Below the pieces are notes generated by a model. It ran no database searches, was not told where the DNA came from, and was given only the letters and a program-made list of their open reading frames with translations. DNA of 33,170 bases. It comes from Nocardia aobensis NBRC 100429 (lineage in GTDB: Bacteria; Actinomycetota; Actinomycetes; Mycobacteriales; Mycobacteriaceae). The position numbers were made by a program, and so were the translations under genes. Where the stretch lies: contig NZ_BAFQ01000040.1 in assembly GCF_000308375.1 (NCBI RefSeq), positions 1-33,170 of the forward strand, written 5' to 3'. Positions 8,461 to 18,053 of this stretch are shown in pieces. Each line of letters begins with the position of its first letter. The first letter of the stretch is position 1.

Positions 8461-9348
8461 GTGTTGGATTTGTCCCCGCGAGTCGGCGGGTTGCTGGACT
8501 CCGGCAGCGCGCCCGTACTGGCCGACGCGGCGTTCGGCGGCCGCCCCGGGATCGCGCAAGCGGATCTTCCCGCCGCCACCGACCCCGCCGGAACCTGGCT
8601 GCGGGCGGTCGTCCTCGGTGGTCAAGGGCGATATGCGGCGGCACGCACCGAATTGCTGCGGGCCGCACGGCTGACCCGGGATCCGGTACTCGGCTCGCTC
8701 GTGGCCTCCACCGAGGCGTCGCTGCTGCGCCAGCTCGGCTGGCATGCGCGCGCGGCGATTCTGGACGGGCGTGCGGCGGCGCTGGTCGTGAACCTGCCGG
8801 TGGGGAGGGCGGCCGATCCGATGCGCGCCGCGGCGGTCTGCGACGCGCTCACCGGATTGGCCGCGGACGCGCTCGGGACCGGGCAGCCGCGGGTGTCCGC
8901 ACGATTGCTGCGGCGCTGTCGTGACGAAGTCGATCGCGCGCCCGCGGATCTGCGAACCCTGGTGCGCTGGCATTGGGTCAGCGCCGAAACCGCCCTTGCC
9001 GCACCCGGTATGGGACTGGTTGCCGAGCCTGCCCTGGCTCATGCCGAGGCGGCGGTGGCCGCGGCCGAGCGGATGGGATCGGTTCGGCATCAAGTGAAGT
9101 CGCGGCTGCTGGTGGCCGCCGCGGCGGCGGGTGACGGTGACATCGATCGCAGCCGCGCCATGGCCGAGCTGGTCGATTCCGACTGCGCCGCACACGGATT
9201 GCTGCCGCTGCGCTGGGCTGCCGCGATGTTGCGAGCGGGGGTGTGCGAGCCGGCCGCGGCCCGCCGCGCGGCCGCGGAATCGGGTGCGTACGCGCAGATC
9301 CTGGCTGGTCGGGGCGGTCGGCTGCGGCTCGGTCCGGAAATCGGGTGA
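8461..9348 (+). CDS. Conserved hypothetical protein, Rv3415c-type, Ala-rich helical
   Basis: The 295-residue product is rich in Ala, Arg and Leu and looks all-helical, with recurring helix pairs (for example GQGRYAAARTELLRAARLT and SLVASTEASLLRQLGWHARAAI) like those of TPR-type scaffolds. There is no signal peptide, membrane helix or catalytic motif that I recognise. Its position directly before sigD and opposite whiB3 matches Rv3415c of M. tuberculosis, a conserved protein of unknown function; assignment rests mainly on synteny. The GTG start is supported by a -10-like TAAGGT exactly six bases upstream, consistent with a leaderless mRNA. A 127-base gap separates it from sigD, so the two may be co-transcribed or not. 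Its constant place beside sigD-rsdA suggests a regulatory role, but that is inference. Confidence 0.8.
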   Translation: MLDLSPRVGGLLDSGSAPVLADAAFGGRPGIAQADLPAATDPAGTWLRAVVLGGQGRYAAARTELLRAARLTRDPVLGSLVASTEASLLRQLGWHARAAILDGRAAALVVNLPVGRAADPMRAAAVCDALTGLAADALGTGQPRVSARLLRRCRDEVDRAPADLRTLVRWHWVSAETALAAPGMGLVAEPALAHAEAAVAAAERMGSVRHQVKSRLLVAAAAAGDGDIDRSRAMAELVDSDCAAHGLLPLRWAAAMLRAGVCEPAAARRAAAESGAYAQILAGRGGRLRLGPEIG

Positions 9349-9475
9349 GCAGTGATCCCCCATGTTGTCCGACTCACATAGTTGAGCCGCTATTGTTGGT
9401 TCCGTTCCACCGACCGGTGGAAGCACCGGTCGAAATCCGGCCGTGCCACTTGTAACGCCAGGAATATCTCTGACG

Positions 9476-10054
9476 ATGACGCACTCGGGCGAGGAGTTGG
9501 ACGCCGCCGTAGCTGCTGCAGCTCAGGGCGACCGTTCCGCTTTAGCCCAGGTACTGGAAATCATCCGCCCGCTGGTAGTTCGCTATTGCCGCGCGCGGAT
9601 CGGTTCCGCGGAGCGTGGGCAGCTCTCCGCGGACGACGTGGCGCAGGAGGTCTGCTTGGCTGTGATGACCGCCCTGCCGCGTTACCAGGACCAGGGGCGG
9701 CCGTTCATGGCTTTCGTGTACGGAATCGCCTCGCACAAGGTCGCCGACGCTCATCGCAACGCCGCCCGTAACAAGGCGGACGCGATGGCCGAAGTACCAG
9801 ATGTCATATCCACCGACCAGGGGCCGGAGCAGCGCGCTCTCGAATCCGAAACGAGCCGGCAGATGAACAGTCTGCTGGCCACGCTACCGGAGAAGCATCG
9901 AGAGATCCTGATCCTGCGTTTGGTCATGGGTTTGTCAGCAGAAGAAACTGCTGTCGCCGTGGGCAGTACGGCGGGAGCTATACGAGTGGCTCAGCATCGG
10001 GCGCTCGCGAAACTGAAGTCACAAGTGGCGAGGGCAGGTGAAATGTATGGCTAG
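9476..10054 (+). CDS. sigD: ECF RNA polymerase sigma factor SigD
   Basis: SigD is an ECF-type sigma factor that in mycobacteria is linked to starvation and stationary phase. The 192-residue product has region 2 motifs (VVRYCRARIG, LSADDVAQEVCLAVMTALPRY, FMAFVYGIASHKVADAHR) and region 4 motifs (LLATLPEKHREILILRL, GLSAEETAVAVGSTAGAIRV, HRALAKLKS), near-identical in pattern to M. tuberculosis SigD. ATG 9476 begins MTHSGEELDA, the same place as the conserved family start; an upstream GTG at 9443 would add 11 residues. AGGA lies about 11 bases before the ATG. The stop overlaps the rsdA start by eight bases, so sigma and anti-sigma are translationally coupled. Control is by RsdA sequestering SigD at the membrane. 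Confidence 0.95.
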   Translation: MTHSGEELDAAVAAAAQGDRSALAQVLEIIRPLVVRYCRARIGSAERGQLSADDVAQEVCLAVMTALPRYQDQGRPFMAFVYGIASHKVADAHRNAARNKADAMAEVPDVISTDQGPEQRALESETSRQMNSLLATLPEKHREILILRLVMGLSAEETAVAVGSTAGAIRVAQHRALAKLKSQVARAGEMYG

Positions 10055-11249
10055 GGATGGCGAGCGCGGTCGGGGCGACTGGAAGGCGCGGCTTGGATCG
10101 CCGAACAGCGGTCCCTATGCCGAGGCATCCGGGGAGTCCGGTGATTCCGGGCCGGTGGATATCGCGGCGGTACGCCGCGACGATGCGCTGATCGACGCCA
10201 TCGCCGGCGACGGTCCCGTCGCGACCGACAGTGCCGAGGAGTATCAACTCGCGAGCCTGCTCGCGAATTGGCGGGCCGATATCGTCGAGACTCCGATGCC
10301 GGCCGGTCCCGATCTGGACGCCGTGGTAGCGGCCGTCAACCAGGAGATCGGAGCGCGGGAGGCGAGGGTCAACGCCCATCGCCGTGGCAGATTGCGACTG
10401 GTACGTCCGTTGATGGGCGCCGCGGCCGCGGTCGCGGTGATCGCGGGCGGGACGACGGCGTTCTCCTACGGCGCGCAGCCGGGTGATCCGTTGTGGCGGG
10501 TGAAGGAGGTCGTGTTCAGCCAGCAGGCGCAGACCACGATCGCCCAGCGCGCCGACGACGATATGACCAAGGCGCAGACGCTGATCGACCAGGGACACCC
10601 GGAACAGGCCAAGGCACTGCTGGAGAGCGCTTCCACCAACACGACCCAGGTCGACGACAATTCGCGCAAGCAGGATCTGCAGCTGCGCTGGCAGCATCTG
10701 CTGGATCAGCTGAAGACCACCGCCCCCGGGGTGGCCGCCGCGCTGGAGTCGCTGGAGCCGAAGGCCAATACGACGCCGACCACTCCGACCGTGGTCGCGC
10801 CGACGACGCCGGGACAGGCCACCAACCCGAGCCAGCACGAGAGCAGCGGTTCCAAGCAGAGCACTCCGGGTCCGGAGATCATGCGCAGCCAGACCGCGCC
10901 TGAAACCGGGGCGAACGGTTCGGTACCGGGCACACCGGGCACCGAGCCGGGAAGTGGTTCCAAGCCGCCGACGCAACAGCAGCAGCAACCGCCGACGACT
11001 GCCGAGCCGCCGACGCACGAACAGCCGCCGACACAGCAGCAGCCGCCGACCAACGAGCAGCCGCCGACACAGCAGCAGCAGCCGACGAATCAGCCCACCG
11101 CCAATTCGCCGACCACCATCGGCGGAGGGGCGGTGGTCCCGCCGACGCAGCCGCAGCAGACCGTCGCCCCGGTCCGCCCGTCGGTGCCCTCGGCGCCGAC
11201 CGTGGTGGTGCCGCCGGCCGGTGGGGGATTGCACACCGGCATCGGCTAG
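10047..11249 (+). CDS. rsdA: Anti-sigma-D factor RsdA with extended Pro/Gln/Thr-rich tail
   Basis: RsdA is a single-pass membrane protein that holds SigD inactive and in mycobacteria is released by regulated cleavage and ClpXP degradation. Residues 1-85 form the cytoplasmic sigma-binding part, with VDIAAVRRDDALIDAIA as the conserved contact segment. A membrane helix spans about 121-141. The part outside has a helical region (to about 235) and then a Pro/Gln/Thr-rich tail with repeated PPTQQQ, PPTNEQ and PPTHEQ units to the C-terminus. At 400 residues it is about 100 longer than M. tuberculosis RsdA, the difference being mainly in this tail. ATG 10047 overlaps the sigD stop; GTG 10038 in the same frame is a less likely start. 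Three tandem 17-20-base repeats follow the stop codon. Confidence 0.92.
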   Translation: MARDGERGRGDWKARLGSPNSGPYAEASGESGDSGPVDIAAVRRDDALIDAIAGDGPVATDSAEEYQLASLLANWRADIVETPMPAGPDLDAVVAAVNQEIGAREARVNAHRRGRLRLVRPLMGAAAAVAVIAGGTTAFSYGAQPGDPLWRVKEVVFSQQAQTTIAQRADDDMTKAQTLIDQGHPEQAKALLESASTNTTQVDDNSRKQDLQLRWQHLLDQLKTTAPGVAAALESLEPKANTTPTTPTVVAPTTPGQATNPSQHESSGSKQSTPGPEIMRSQTAPETGANGSVPGTPGTEPGSGSKPPTQQQQQPPTTAEPPTHEQPPTQQQPPTNEQPPTQQQQPTNQPTANSPTTIGGGAVVPPTQPQQTVAPVRPSVPSAPTVVVPPAGGGLHTGIG

Positions 11250-11251
11250 AG

Positions 11252-11306
11252 CGACATATCCGGTCGGAACGACGTGTCCGGCCGGACGACATATCCGATA
11301 CGAGAA
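11252..11306. repeat. Three tandem 17-20-base repeats after rsdA
   Basis: Units beginning CGACATATCCG, CGACGTGTCCG and CGACATATCCG start at 11252, 11270 and 11287, directly behind the rsdA stop. They lie between two convergent genes. Confidence 0.6.
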
Positions 11307-11451
11307 CCGATCGCCGATTCCGGCGGTCGGATTCGTGTTTTCGGGGGGTAGATGTGCGCGCCGAAATACTCGGCAGAAGTGTGGAAAGTCACACGCCGGA
11401 CGTGCGCGCGGCTACGCCGACGCGAGCACTGCGCGGCTGTTGCGGAACGGG

Positions 11452-11865
11452 TCAGGCGTCGAAGCCGTCGAATCCGTCGCCGTGCAGGGCTTCGTTCATC
11501 GAGGCATCCGCGTATCCGCGGCAGTAGTCCCACGTCACGTAGGCCTCCGGCGTCGGATCGTAGGCGGGCTCGTGCGGGCGGACCGTGCCGTCGACCAGCA
11601 GTTGCAGCAGGTTGGCGCGCAGCATGTCCCAATCGTGGTAGTGGTCCTGCCGGCAATCCTCACAGCTCACCACGAGACCGCGGATGCCCCGATGGGACAG
11701 CAGCGCCTCGTACACCGCGAGATCGGCGAGATCCTCTTCGACCGCTAGGCGCTCATGGGGGTCCAACGGCTCCCCAGGCTCAATGGCATCGAGCGCGGCC
11801 GACGGGTCGGAGGGATCTCCGGCGAAGGGGTCCGGCGGCAGGCCAGGTGGTAGATGGTCACGCAC
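11452..11865 (-). CDS. DUF5319 (Rv3412-type) protein with Cys/His metal-site motif
   Basis: The 137-residue acidic protein begins VRDHLPPGLPPDPF and matches the M. tuberculosis Rv3412 family throughout by eye (DLADLAVYEALL, HDWDMLRANLLQLLVDGTVRPHEPAYDP, YVTWDYCRGYADAS). Cys68, Cys71, His75 and His77 (CEDCRQDHYH), with Cys115 (YCRGY), form a likely zinc or iron site. No transmembrane segment or signal is present. The long frame to 12066 is not credible; GTG 11865 fits the family start and has TACCGT exactly six bases upstream, a leaderless arrangement. It sits opposite guaB2, as in mycobacteria. The function is unknown; tight conservation beside guaB2 and sigD suggests a basic actinobacterial role. 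Confidence 0.9.
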   Translation of the reverse strand: MRDHLPPGLPPDPFAGDPSDPSAALDAIEPGEPLDPHERLAVEEDLADLAVYEALLSHRGIRGLVVSCEDCRQDHYHDWDMLRANLLQLLVDGTVRPHEPAYDPTPEAYVTWDYCRGYADASMNEALHGDGFDGFDA

Positions 11866-11871
11866 AATCCC

Positions 11872-11877
11872 ACGGTA
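11872..11877 (-). promoter_or_regulatory. -10 box TACCGT for a leaderless DUF5319 transcript
   Basis: On the minus strand TACCGT ends six bases before GTG 11865, placing the predicted transcription start at the start codon. Confidence 0.55.
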
Positions 11878-11946
11878 CGCAGAACCACCCCCTCCGCGCC
11901 AGCGCTGAAGGCATTTTGACGCGCTTGTTGCGCGGCTGTCACCCTC

Positions 11947-11983
11947 GTCCACCACTGTGTCCACCCTGGTCCACCACTGTGTC
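11947..11983. repeat. Two exact 15-base direct repeats between the DUF5319 gene and guaB2
   Basis: GTCCACCACTGTGTC is present at 11947-11961 and 11969-11983, starts 22 bases apart (two helical turns), with the related GTCCACCCTGG overlapping between them. They lie about 170 bases upstream of guaB2 and 80 bases from the DUF5319 start, where a regulator could bind cooperatively. Confidence 0.65.
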
Positions 11984-12043
11984 GGAGGCGACGAGGTCGC
12001 CCCCGCAGGCGGCCGATACCATGGATACACAGGCGCCGGGTAG

Positions 12044-13699
<1,656 letters not shown>

Positions 13700-13711
13700 G
13701 AGCCGGAGCGG

Positions 13712-13726
13712 AGGGGCGAAGCCCCT
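13712..13726 (+). terminator. Short hairpin after guaB2
   Basis: AGGGGC-GAA-GCCCCT forms a 6-bp stem 12 bases after the guaB2 stop. No T-run follows, so it may only attenuate or stabilise the mRNA. Confidence 0.4.
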
Positions 13727-13825
13727 GCCACGTCAGCTCGGTACGCCGTCGCCGCGGCGGCTTTCCGAACATCGGGAGGCCCCGCGGATCGGGTCCCCAT
13801 GCCTGCCGTCCGACACGGACCGCCC

Positions 13826-13848
13826 CCGGCGTATGGCGTACGCCGGGA
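13826..13848. promoter_or_regulatory. Inverted repeat upstream of guaB3
   Basis: CCCGGCGTA and TACGCCGGG form a perfect 9-bp dyad with a five-base centre, about 110 bases before guaB3. It could be an operator or an mRNA hairpin. Confidence 0.4.
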
Positions 13849-13959
13849 ACTGGGAGGATGGACGCGCGTCGGCGTGAGATCGCCGCGATGTCGTGACGTC
13901 GGCGCGCGCAAGTTCGTCGCACACACGGGCGTGGCAGCACACACTAAGGAGAGACATCA

Positions 13960-15129
13960 GTGCGGGACATGGTCGAGATCGGGATGGGTCGGACCGCCCG
14001 GCGTACCTATGAGCTGGACGATGTCGACATCGTCCCCTCGCGGCGCACCCGGTCGTCGAAGCAGGTGTCGCTGGCATGGCAGCTGGATGCCTACCGGTTC
14101 GACATCCCCGTGGTCGCGCATCCGACCGATGCGCTGGTGTCGCCGGAATTCGCGATCGAACTGGGCCGCCTCGGCGGACTGGGCGTCATCAACGGCGAGG
14201 GACTCTGGGCGCGGCACGCCGATGTGAGCGCGCGCATCGAGCAACTGGTCGAGGTGGCCGAGCACAAGGGTCCCGAGGCCGCGGTCGAACTGCTGCAGGA
14301 ACTGCACGCCGCGCCGATGCAGCCCGATCTGCTGGCCGCCGCGGTCGCGCAGGTGCGCGCCGCCGGGGTGACGGTCGCGGTGCGGGTGAGCCCGCAGAAC
14401 GCGCGCGCCCTGACCCCGAGTCTGGTGCAGGCCGGCATCGACCTGCTGGTGGTCCACGGCACCATCATTTCCGCCGAACACGTGGGCGGCGCGAGCGCGG
14501 TGCCGGCGGAGGACGCCGGCTCGTCGGTGGAACCGCTGAATCTCAAGACCTTCATCGCCGAACTGGATGTGCCGGTGGTGGCCGGTGGCGTCAGCGACCA
14601 CCGCACCGCCCTGCATCTGATGCGCACCGGCGCCGCGGGCGTGATCGTCGGTTACGGGTCGATGCCCGGCGCCACCACCACCGGTGAGGTGCTCGGTATC
14701 GGTGTCCCGATGGCGACCGCGATCGCCGATGCCGCCGCCGCTCGCCGCGACTACCTCGACGAGACCGGCGGTCGCTACGTCCACGTGATCGCCGATGGTG
14801 ACATCGTCTCCTCCGGCCAGCTGGCCAAGGCCATCGCCTGCGGTGCGGATGCGGCGATGCTGGGTGTACCGCTGGCGCTGGCGCAGGACGCGCCCGGCCG
14901 CGGCTGGTACTGGCCCTCGGCGGCCGCGCATCCGTCGGTGCCGCGCGGCGCGCTGCTGCAGTTCGCCGAGCCGGACGAGCAGCCCACCCTGGAGAAGGTG
15001 CTGTACGGTCCGTCCAGCGATCCGTGGGGGTCGGTGAATCTCGTTGGCGGCCTGCGTCGTTCGATGGCCAAGGCCGGATACTGCGATCTGAAGGAATTCC
15101 AGCGGGTCGGCCTCAGCGTGCGGGCCTGA
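13960..15129 (+). CDS. guaB3: GuaB3 family IMP dehydrogenase-related protein
   Basis: This 389-residue member of the IMPDH/GMP reductase superfamily is the GuaB3 type found beside guaB2 in actinobacteria. It has the TIM-barrel start ELDDVDIVPSRRTRSSKQV and a PVVAGGVSDHRTALHLM phosphate region, but no CBS domains. The IMPDH loop GPGSICTT is absent; the corresponding region reads GYGSMPGATTTG, so the canonical catalytic cysteine is missing. Its activity in mycobacteria has not been settled in my knowledge, so I do not assign a reaction. The GTG start at 13960 follows AAGGAG at good spacing. Co-orientation with guaB2 and the 260-base gap, which contains a 9-bp dyad, suggest coordinated but possibly separate transcription. 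Confidence 0.95.
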   Translation: MRDMVEIGMGRTARRTYELDDVDIVPSRRTRSSKQVSLAWQLDAYRFDIPVVAHPTDALVSPEFAIELGRLGGLGVINGEGLWARHADVSARIEQLVEVAEHKGPEAAVELLQELHAAPMQPDLLAAAVAQVRAAGVTVAVRVSPQNARALTPSLVQAGIDLLVVHGTIISAEHVGGASAVPAEDAGSSVEPLNLKTFIAELDVPVVAGGVSDHRTALHLMRTGAAGVIVGYGSMPGATTTGEVLGIGVPMATAIADAAAARRDYLDETGGRYVHVIADGDIVSSGQLAKAIACGADAAMLGVPLALAQDAPGRGWYWPSAAAHPSVPRGALLQFAEPDEQPTLEKVLYGPSSDPWGSVNLVGGLRRSMAKAGYCDLKEFQRVGLSVRA

Positions 15130-15150
15130 GATCTCGCGCCGTGACCCGGA

Positions 15151-15948
15151 TCAGTTGAGCCGGGTCAGCACATCCCCGCGCAGGAAGTCGCGAATCGCGG
15201 CGTTGACCTGCGCGGGGTGGGTCATGTTGACCGCCTGACGGGCATCCTCGATTTCGCAGAACCGCGATCCGGCCAGTCGGCGCGCCATTTCCAGCGCGTG
15301 CGCGCGCGGGATGCCGGCTCGCGTGGGATGGATGACCAGTGCGGGACAGGTGATTTCGGACAGCCGGTGCAGGATCGAGTCGCGGGCCAGCAGGCATCCG
15401 GCCGCGGCCTCGAGTTCGTGCGGGTCGCGCGCCAGCCATCGCTTGGTCCACACCGACCGGTACCAGGCGTCGTCTCCGATCAGCCAGTGCGCCATGTGCT
15501 CCGCGAGGACATGCCGGATATTCGGCTCCTTCCAGCGGTCCAGGAAGCGGCGTGAGGTCGCGAGTTCCTGCGGGGTGGGGCTGTGCGCCTCGGTGGAGAT
15601 CAGGATCAGCGCGGCCACCCGTTCGGGAGCGAGCAGCGCGGTGCGCATGGCGCTGAACCCGCCCTGTGAGGTGCCGCCGACCACCGCGCGTTCGACGCCG
15701 AGCTGATCCAGCACGGTCAGGGCGTCGCGGGCCGCCGTCCAATAGGTGAAGGGCAGCCCCTCGTCGCGGGTGCGTCCGTGTCCGCGCGCATCCCAGGTGA
15801 CGATGCGGAACTCCGGTGACAGCGCCGCCGCCTGCGAGGCGAACATCGTTCGGTCCATGAAGAATTCGTGCCCGAGTAGCACCACGGGACCACGACCGCC
15901 GGAATCCTCGTAATGGATTTCGGCATCGATCGCACGGGCGAATGGCAC
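15151..15948 (-). CDS. Alpha/beta-fold hydrolase
   Basis: This is a serine hydrolase-like protein of 265 residues. The nucleophile elbow is GGTSQGG (Ser94), the oxyanion strand region is VVLLGHEFFMD (HE in place of the usual HG), WDARGHGRT is typical, and a C-terminal NMTHP supplies the probable catalytic His. It resembles esterases and lactonases of the 3-oxoadipate lactonase/carboxylesterase type; the substrate is unknown. The frame is open to ATG 16107, but the first ~50 residues of that version look unlike the family. GTG 15948 starts directly before AIDAEIHYEDSG, the usual first strand, and has TATCCT seven bases upstream, so I prefer it. It lies between guaB3 and guaA on the other strand, and converges on guaB3 with a 21-base gap. 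Confidence 0.82.
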   Translation of the reverse strand: MPFARAIDAEIHYEDSGGRGPVVLLGHEFFMDRTMFASQAAALSPEFRIVTWDARGHGRTRDEGLPFTYWTAARDALTVLDQLGVERAVVGGTSQGGFSAMRTALLAPERVAALILISTEAHSPTPQELATSRRFLDRWKEPNIRHVLAEHMAHWLIGDDAWYRSVWTKRWLARDPHELEAAAGCLLARDSILHRLSEITCPALVIHPTRAGIPRAHALEMARRLAGSRFCEIEDARQAVNMTHPAQVNAAIRDFLRGDVLTRLN

Positions 15949-15955
15949 GAGCACG

Positions 15956-15961
15956 AGGATA
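15956..15961 (-). promoter_or_regulatory. -10 box TATCCT upstream of the hydrolase
   Basis: TATCCT on the minus strand ends seven bases before GTG 15948. This fits a near-leaderless transcript and supports the shorter start. Confidence 0.45.
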
Positions 15962-16157
15962 GCGGTCGCCGAGTACTGCTGCTCCGCCTTCGCGATCGTC
16001 GCGGAGGCCGGCGAGCATGGATATGCGTTGGCGGATAGGCCGTTTCGGACACCGGTCGGCACCGGTCGATACGACCGGCGTCGGATCGGCGGAGTGGGGG
16101 CGGTCACGGCCGCGACCGGCAGGCTCGCCCGCCCTCGAGGTGCGCCGATGCGCTCAC

Positions 16158-16163
16158 TAAACT
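16158..16163 (+). promoter_or_regulatory. -10 box TAAACT for a leaderless guaA transcript
   Basis: TAAACT ends six bases before GTG 16170, placing the predicted transcription start at that codon. No ribosome-binding site precedes either GTG candidate. Confidence 0.6.
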
Positions 16164-16169
16164 GTGCGG

Positions 16170-17744
16170 GTGGCAGAAACCCAGCGACCAGTTCTCGTCG
16201 TCGACTTCGGGGCGCAGTACGCGCAGTTGATCGCGCGGCGCGTGCGCGAATCCAGTGTCTACTCGGAAGTGGTACCGCATACCGCGACCGTGGAGGAGAT
16301 CGCCGATCGGCAGCCGCTGGCGGTGATCCTGTCCGGCGGCCCGTCCAGCGTGTACGCCGAGGGCGCGCCGCAGCTCGATCCGCGGCTGTTCGACCTCGAC
16401 ATCCCGGTTTTCGGCATCTGCTACGGATTCCAGGCGATGGCGCAGGCGCTCGGCGGCACGGTCGCGCACACCGGCACCCGCGAGTACGGCCGCACCGAAC
16501 TGAACATCGACGGCGGCGTCCTGCACGGCGGACTGCCGACGGTGCAACCGGTGTGGATGAGCCACGGCGACGCGGTCACCGATGCCCCGGCCGGTTTCGA
16601 GGTCACGGGGACGACGGCCGGTGCGCCGGTCGCCGCCTTCGAAGATCGCGCCCGGCGGCTGGCCGGTGTGCAGTACCACCCCGAGGTGATGCATTCGCCG
16701 CACGGCCAGCAGGTGCTGAGCCGGTTCCTGCACGAAATCGCCGGTATCCCCGCGGCCTGGACGCCGGCCAATATCGCCGACGCGCTGGTCGAGCAGGTGC
16801 GTGAGCAGATCGGCGACGGGCACGCGATCTGCGGGCTGTCCGGCGGAGTGGATTCCGCGGTGGCGGCCGCGCTGGTCCAGCGGGCTATCGGCGACCGGCT
16901 GACCTGTGTATTCGTCGACCACGGCCTGCTGCGGGCCGGTGAGCGCGAGCAGGTGCAGCGTGACTTCGTCGCCGCGACCGGGGCCAAACTGGTGACCGTC
17001 GACGCGGTGGAGAAGTTCCTCGGTGAGCTGAAGGGGGTCACCGATCCGGAGGAGAAGCGCAAGATCATCGGCCGCGAGTTCATCCGCTCCTTCGAGGACG
17101 CGGTCGCCGAGGTCGTGAAGTCCACCGGCGAGGAGGACGGTCACGGACCCGCGGTCGAATATCTGGTGCAGGGCACCCTGTATCCGGATGTGGTGGAGTC
17201 CGGCGGCGGTTCCGGCACCGCCAACATCAAGAGCCACCATAATGTCGGCGGCCTGCCCGAGGATCTGGAATTCGAGCTGGTCGAACCGCTGCGACTGCTG
17301 TTCAAGGACGAGGTTCGCGCGGTCGGCCGCGAGGTCGGGCTGCCCGAGGACATCGTTGCGCGCCAGCCCTTCCCGGGGCCGGGCCTGGCGATCCGGATCA
17401 TCGGGGAGGTCACCCCGGACCGGCTGGAAACTCTGCGGCAGGCCGACGCGATCGCGCGTGAGGAGCTGACCGCCGCCGGCCTGGACGCGCAGATCTGGCA
17501 GTGCCCGGTGGTCCTGCTGGCCGATGTGCGCAGCGTCGGCGTGCAGGGCGACGGGCGCACCTACGGCCATCCGATCGTGCTGCGGCCGGTGTCGAGTGAG
17601 GACGCCATGACCGCGGACTGGACCCGCCTGCCCTACGAGGTGCTCGAACGCATCTCCACCCGCATCACCAACGAGGTGGCCGAGGTCAACCGCGTGGTGC
17701 TCGATGTGACGAGCAAGCCGCCGGGCACCATCGAATGGGAGTGA
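16170..17744 (+). CDS. guaA: GMP synthase (glutamine-hydrolysing)
   Basis: GuaA converts XMP to GMP using ATP and glutamine, completing the pathway begun by GuaB2. The 524-residue product has a class I amidotransferase domain with the triad Cys84 (GICYGF), His170 and Glu172 (YHPE), then the ATP-pyrophosphatase P-loop SGGVDS (224-229), and the C-terminal dimerisation domain with [13 protein letters not shown] and the terminal KPPGTIEWE. Two GTG codons (16164 and 16170) are possible. I chose 16170 because TAAACT lies exactly six bases before it and no ribosome-binding site is present, implying a leaderless mRNA. In M. tuberculosis guaA is followed by imuA', but here a 10-kb signalling and porin block intervenes. 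A strong terminator follows. Confidence 0.98.
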   Translation: MAETQRPVLVVDFGAQYAQLIARRVRESSVYSEVVPHTATVEEIADRQPLAVILSGGPSSVYAEGAPQLDPRLFDLDIPVFGICYGFQAMAQALGGTVAHTGTREYGRTELNIDGGVLHGGLPTVQPVWMSHGDAVTDAPAGFEVTGTTAGAPVAAFEDRARRLAGVQYHPEVMHSPHGQQVLSRFLHEIAGIPAAWTPANIADALVEQVREQIGDGHAICGLSGGVDSAVAAALVQRAIGDRLTCVFVDHGLLRAGEREQVQRDFVAATGAKLVTVDAVEKFLGELKGVTDPEEKRKIIGREFIRSFEDAVAEVVKSTGEEDGHGPAVEYLVQGTLYPDVVESGGGSGTANIKSHHNVGGLPEDLEFELVEPLRLLFKDEVRAVGREVGLPEDIVARQPFPGPGLAIRIIGEVTPDRLETLRQADAIAREELTAAGLDAQIWQCPVVLLADVRSVGVQGDGRTYGHPIVLRPVSSEDAMTADWTRLPYEVLERISTRITNEVAEVNRVVLDVTSKPPGTIEWE

Positions 17745-17767
17745 GCGGCTGTCTCGACCGATAGCGG

Positions 17768-17809
17768 AGAAGGGGCCTTCCAGCGTCGGCTGGAAGGCCC
17801 CTTCTTTCT
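17768..17809. terminator. Rho-independent terminator after guaA
   Basis: A 17-bp stem (17768-17784 with 17789-17805, loop GTCG) is followed by TTCT. It separates guaA from a convergent small membrane protein gene and probably serves both sides. Confidence 0.9.
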
Positions 17810-17831
17810 GTCGGGCGCCCTCTTCCGGACG

Positions 17832-18053
17832 CTATTTCTTCCTTCGCGGTGAAATCACCAGGGCGATGCCCACGACCACCGCGACGCCCACCACGATCCA
17901 GCCCACCGGCACCGCACTGTGGAAGGGCCAGGAGGTGGGGCCGATGAAGGCCCAGACGCTGACCAGCAGGGCGAGTATTCCGGCCGGCAGCAGCGAGAAC
18001 GACGGTCCGCGCCGAGTGTCGGTCCGAGTGTCGGCCGTTTCGTTGTCAGCCAC
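17832..18053 (-). CDS. Small two-helix membrane protein
   Basis: The 73-residue product has a hydrophilic N-terminus, two membrane helices (about residues 21-38 and 49-66) and a basic end (PRRKK), which suggests both ends are cytoplasmic. It begins eight bases before the PspC-protein stop, so it is translationally coupled to that gene and probably acts with it. No domain is recognised beyond this. Small membrane proteins linked to PspC-type genes are common in actinobacteria, and a role in the same envelope-stress unit is likely but inferred. Confidence 0.82.
   Translation of the reverse strand: MADNETADTRTDTRRGPSFSLLPAGILALLVSVWAFIGPTSWPFHSAVPVGWIVVGVAVVVGIALVISPRRKK

Noticed and set aside
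10967..11090. Short tandem repeats that could be a CRISPR-like or minisatellite array
   Set aside because: They are in-frame codon repeats of the Pro/Gln/Thr tail of RsdA, without spacers.
15949..16107. N-terminal extension of the 15151 hydrolase to ATG 16107
   Set aside because: The extra 53 residues do not resemble the fold, and a promoter-like box lies just before the shorter GTG start.
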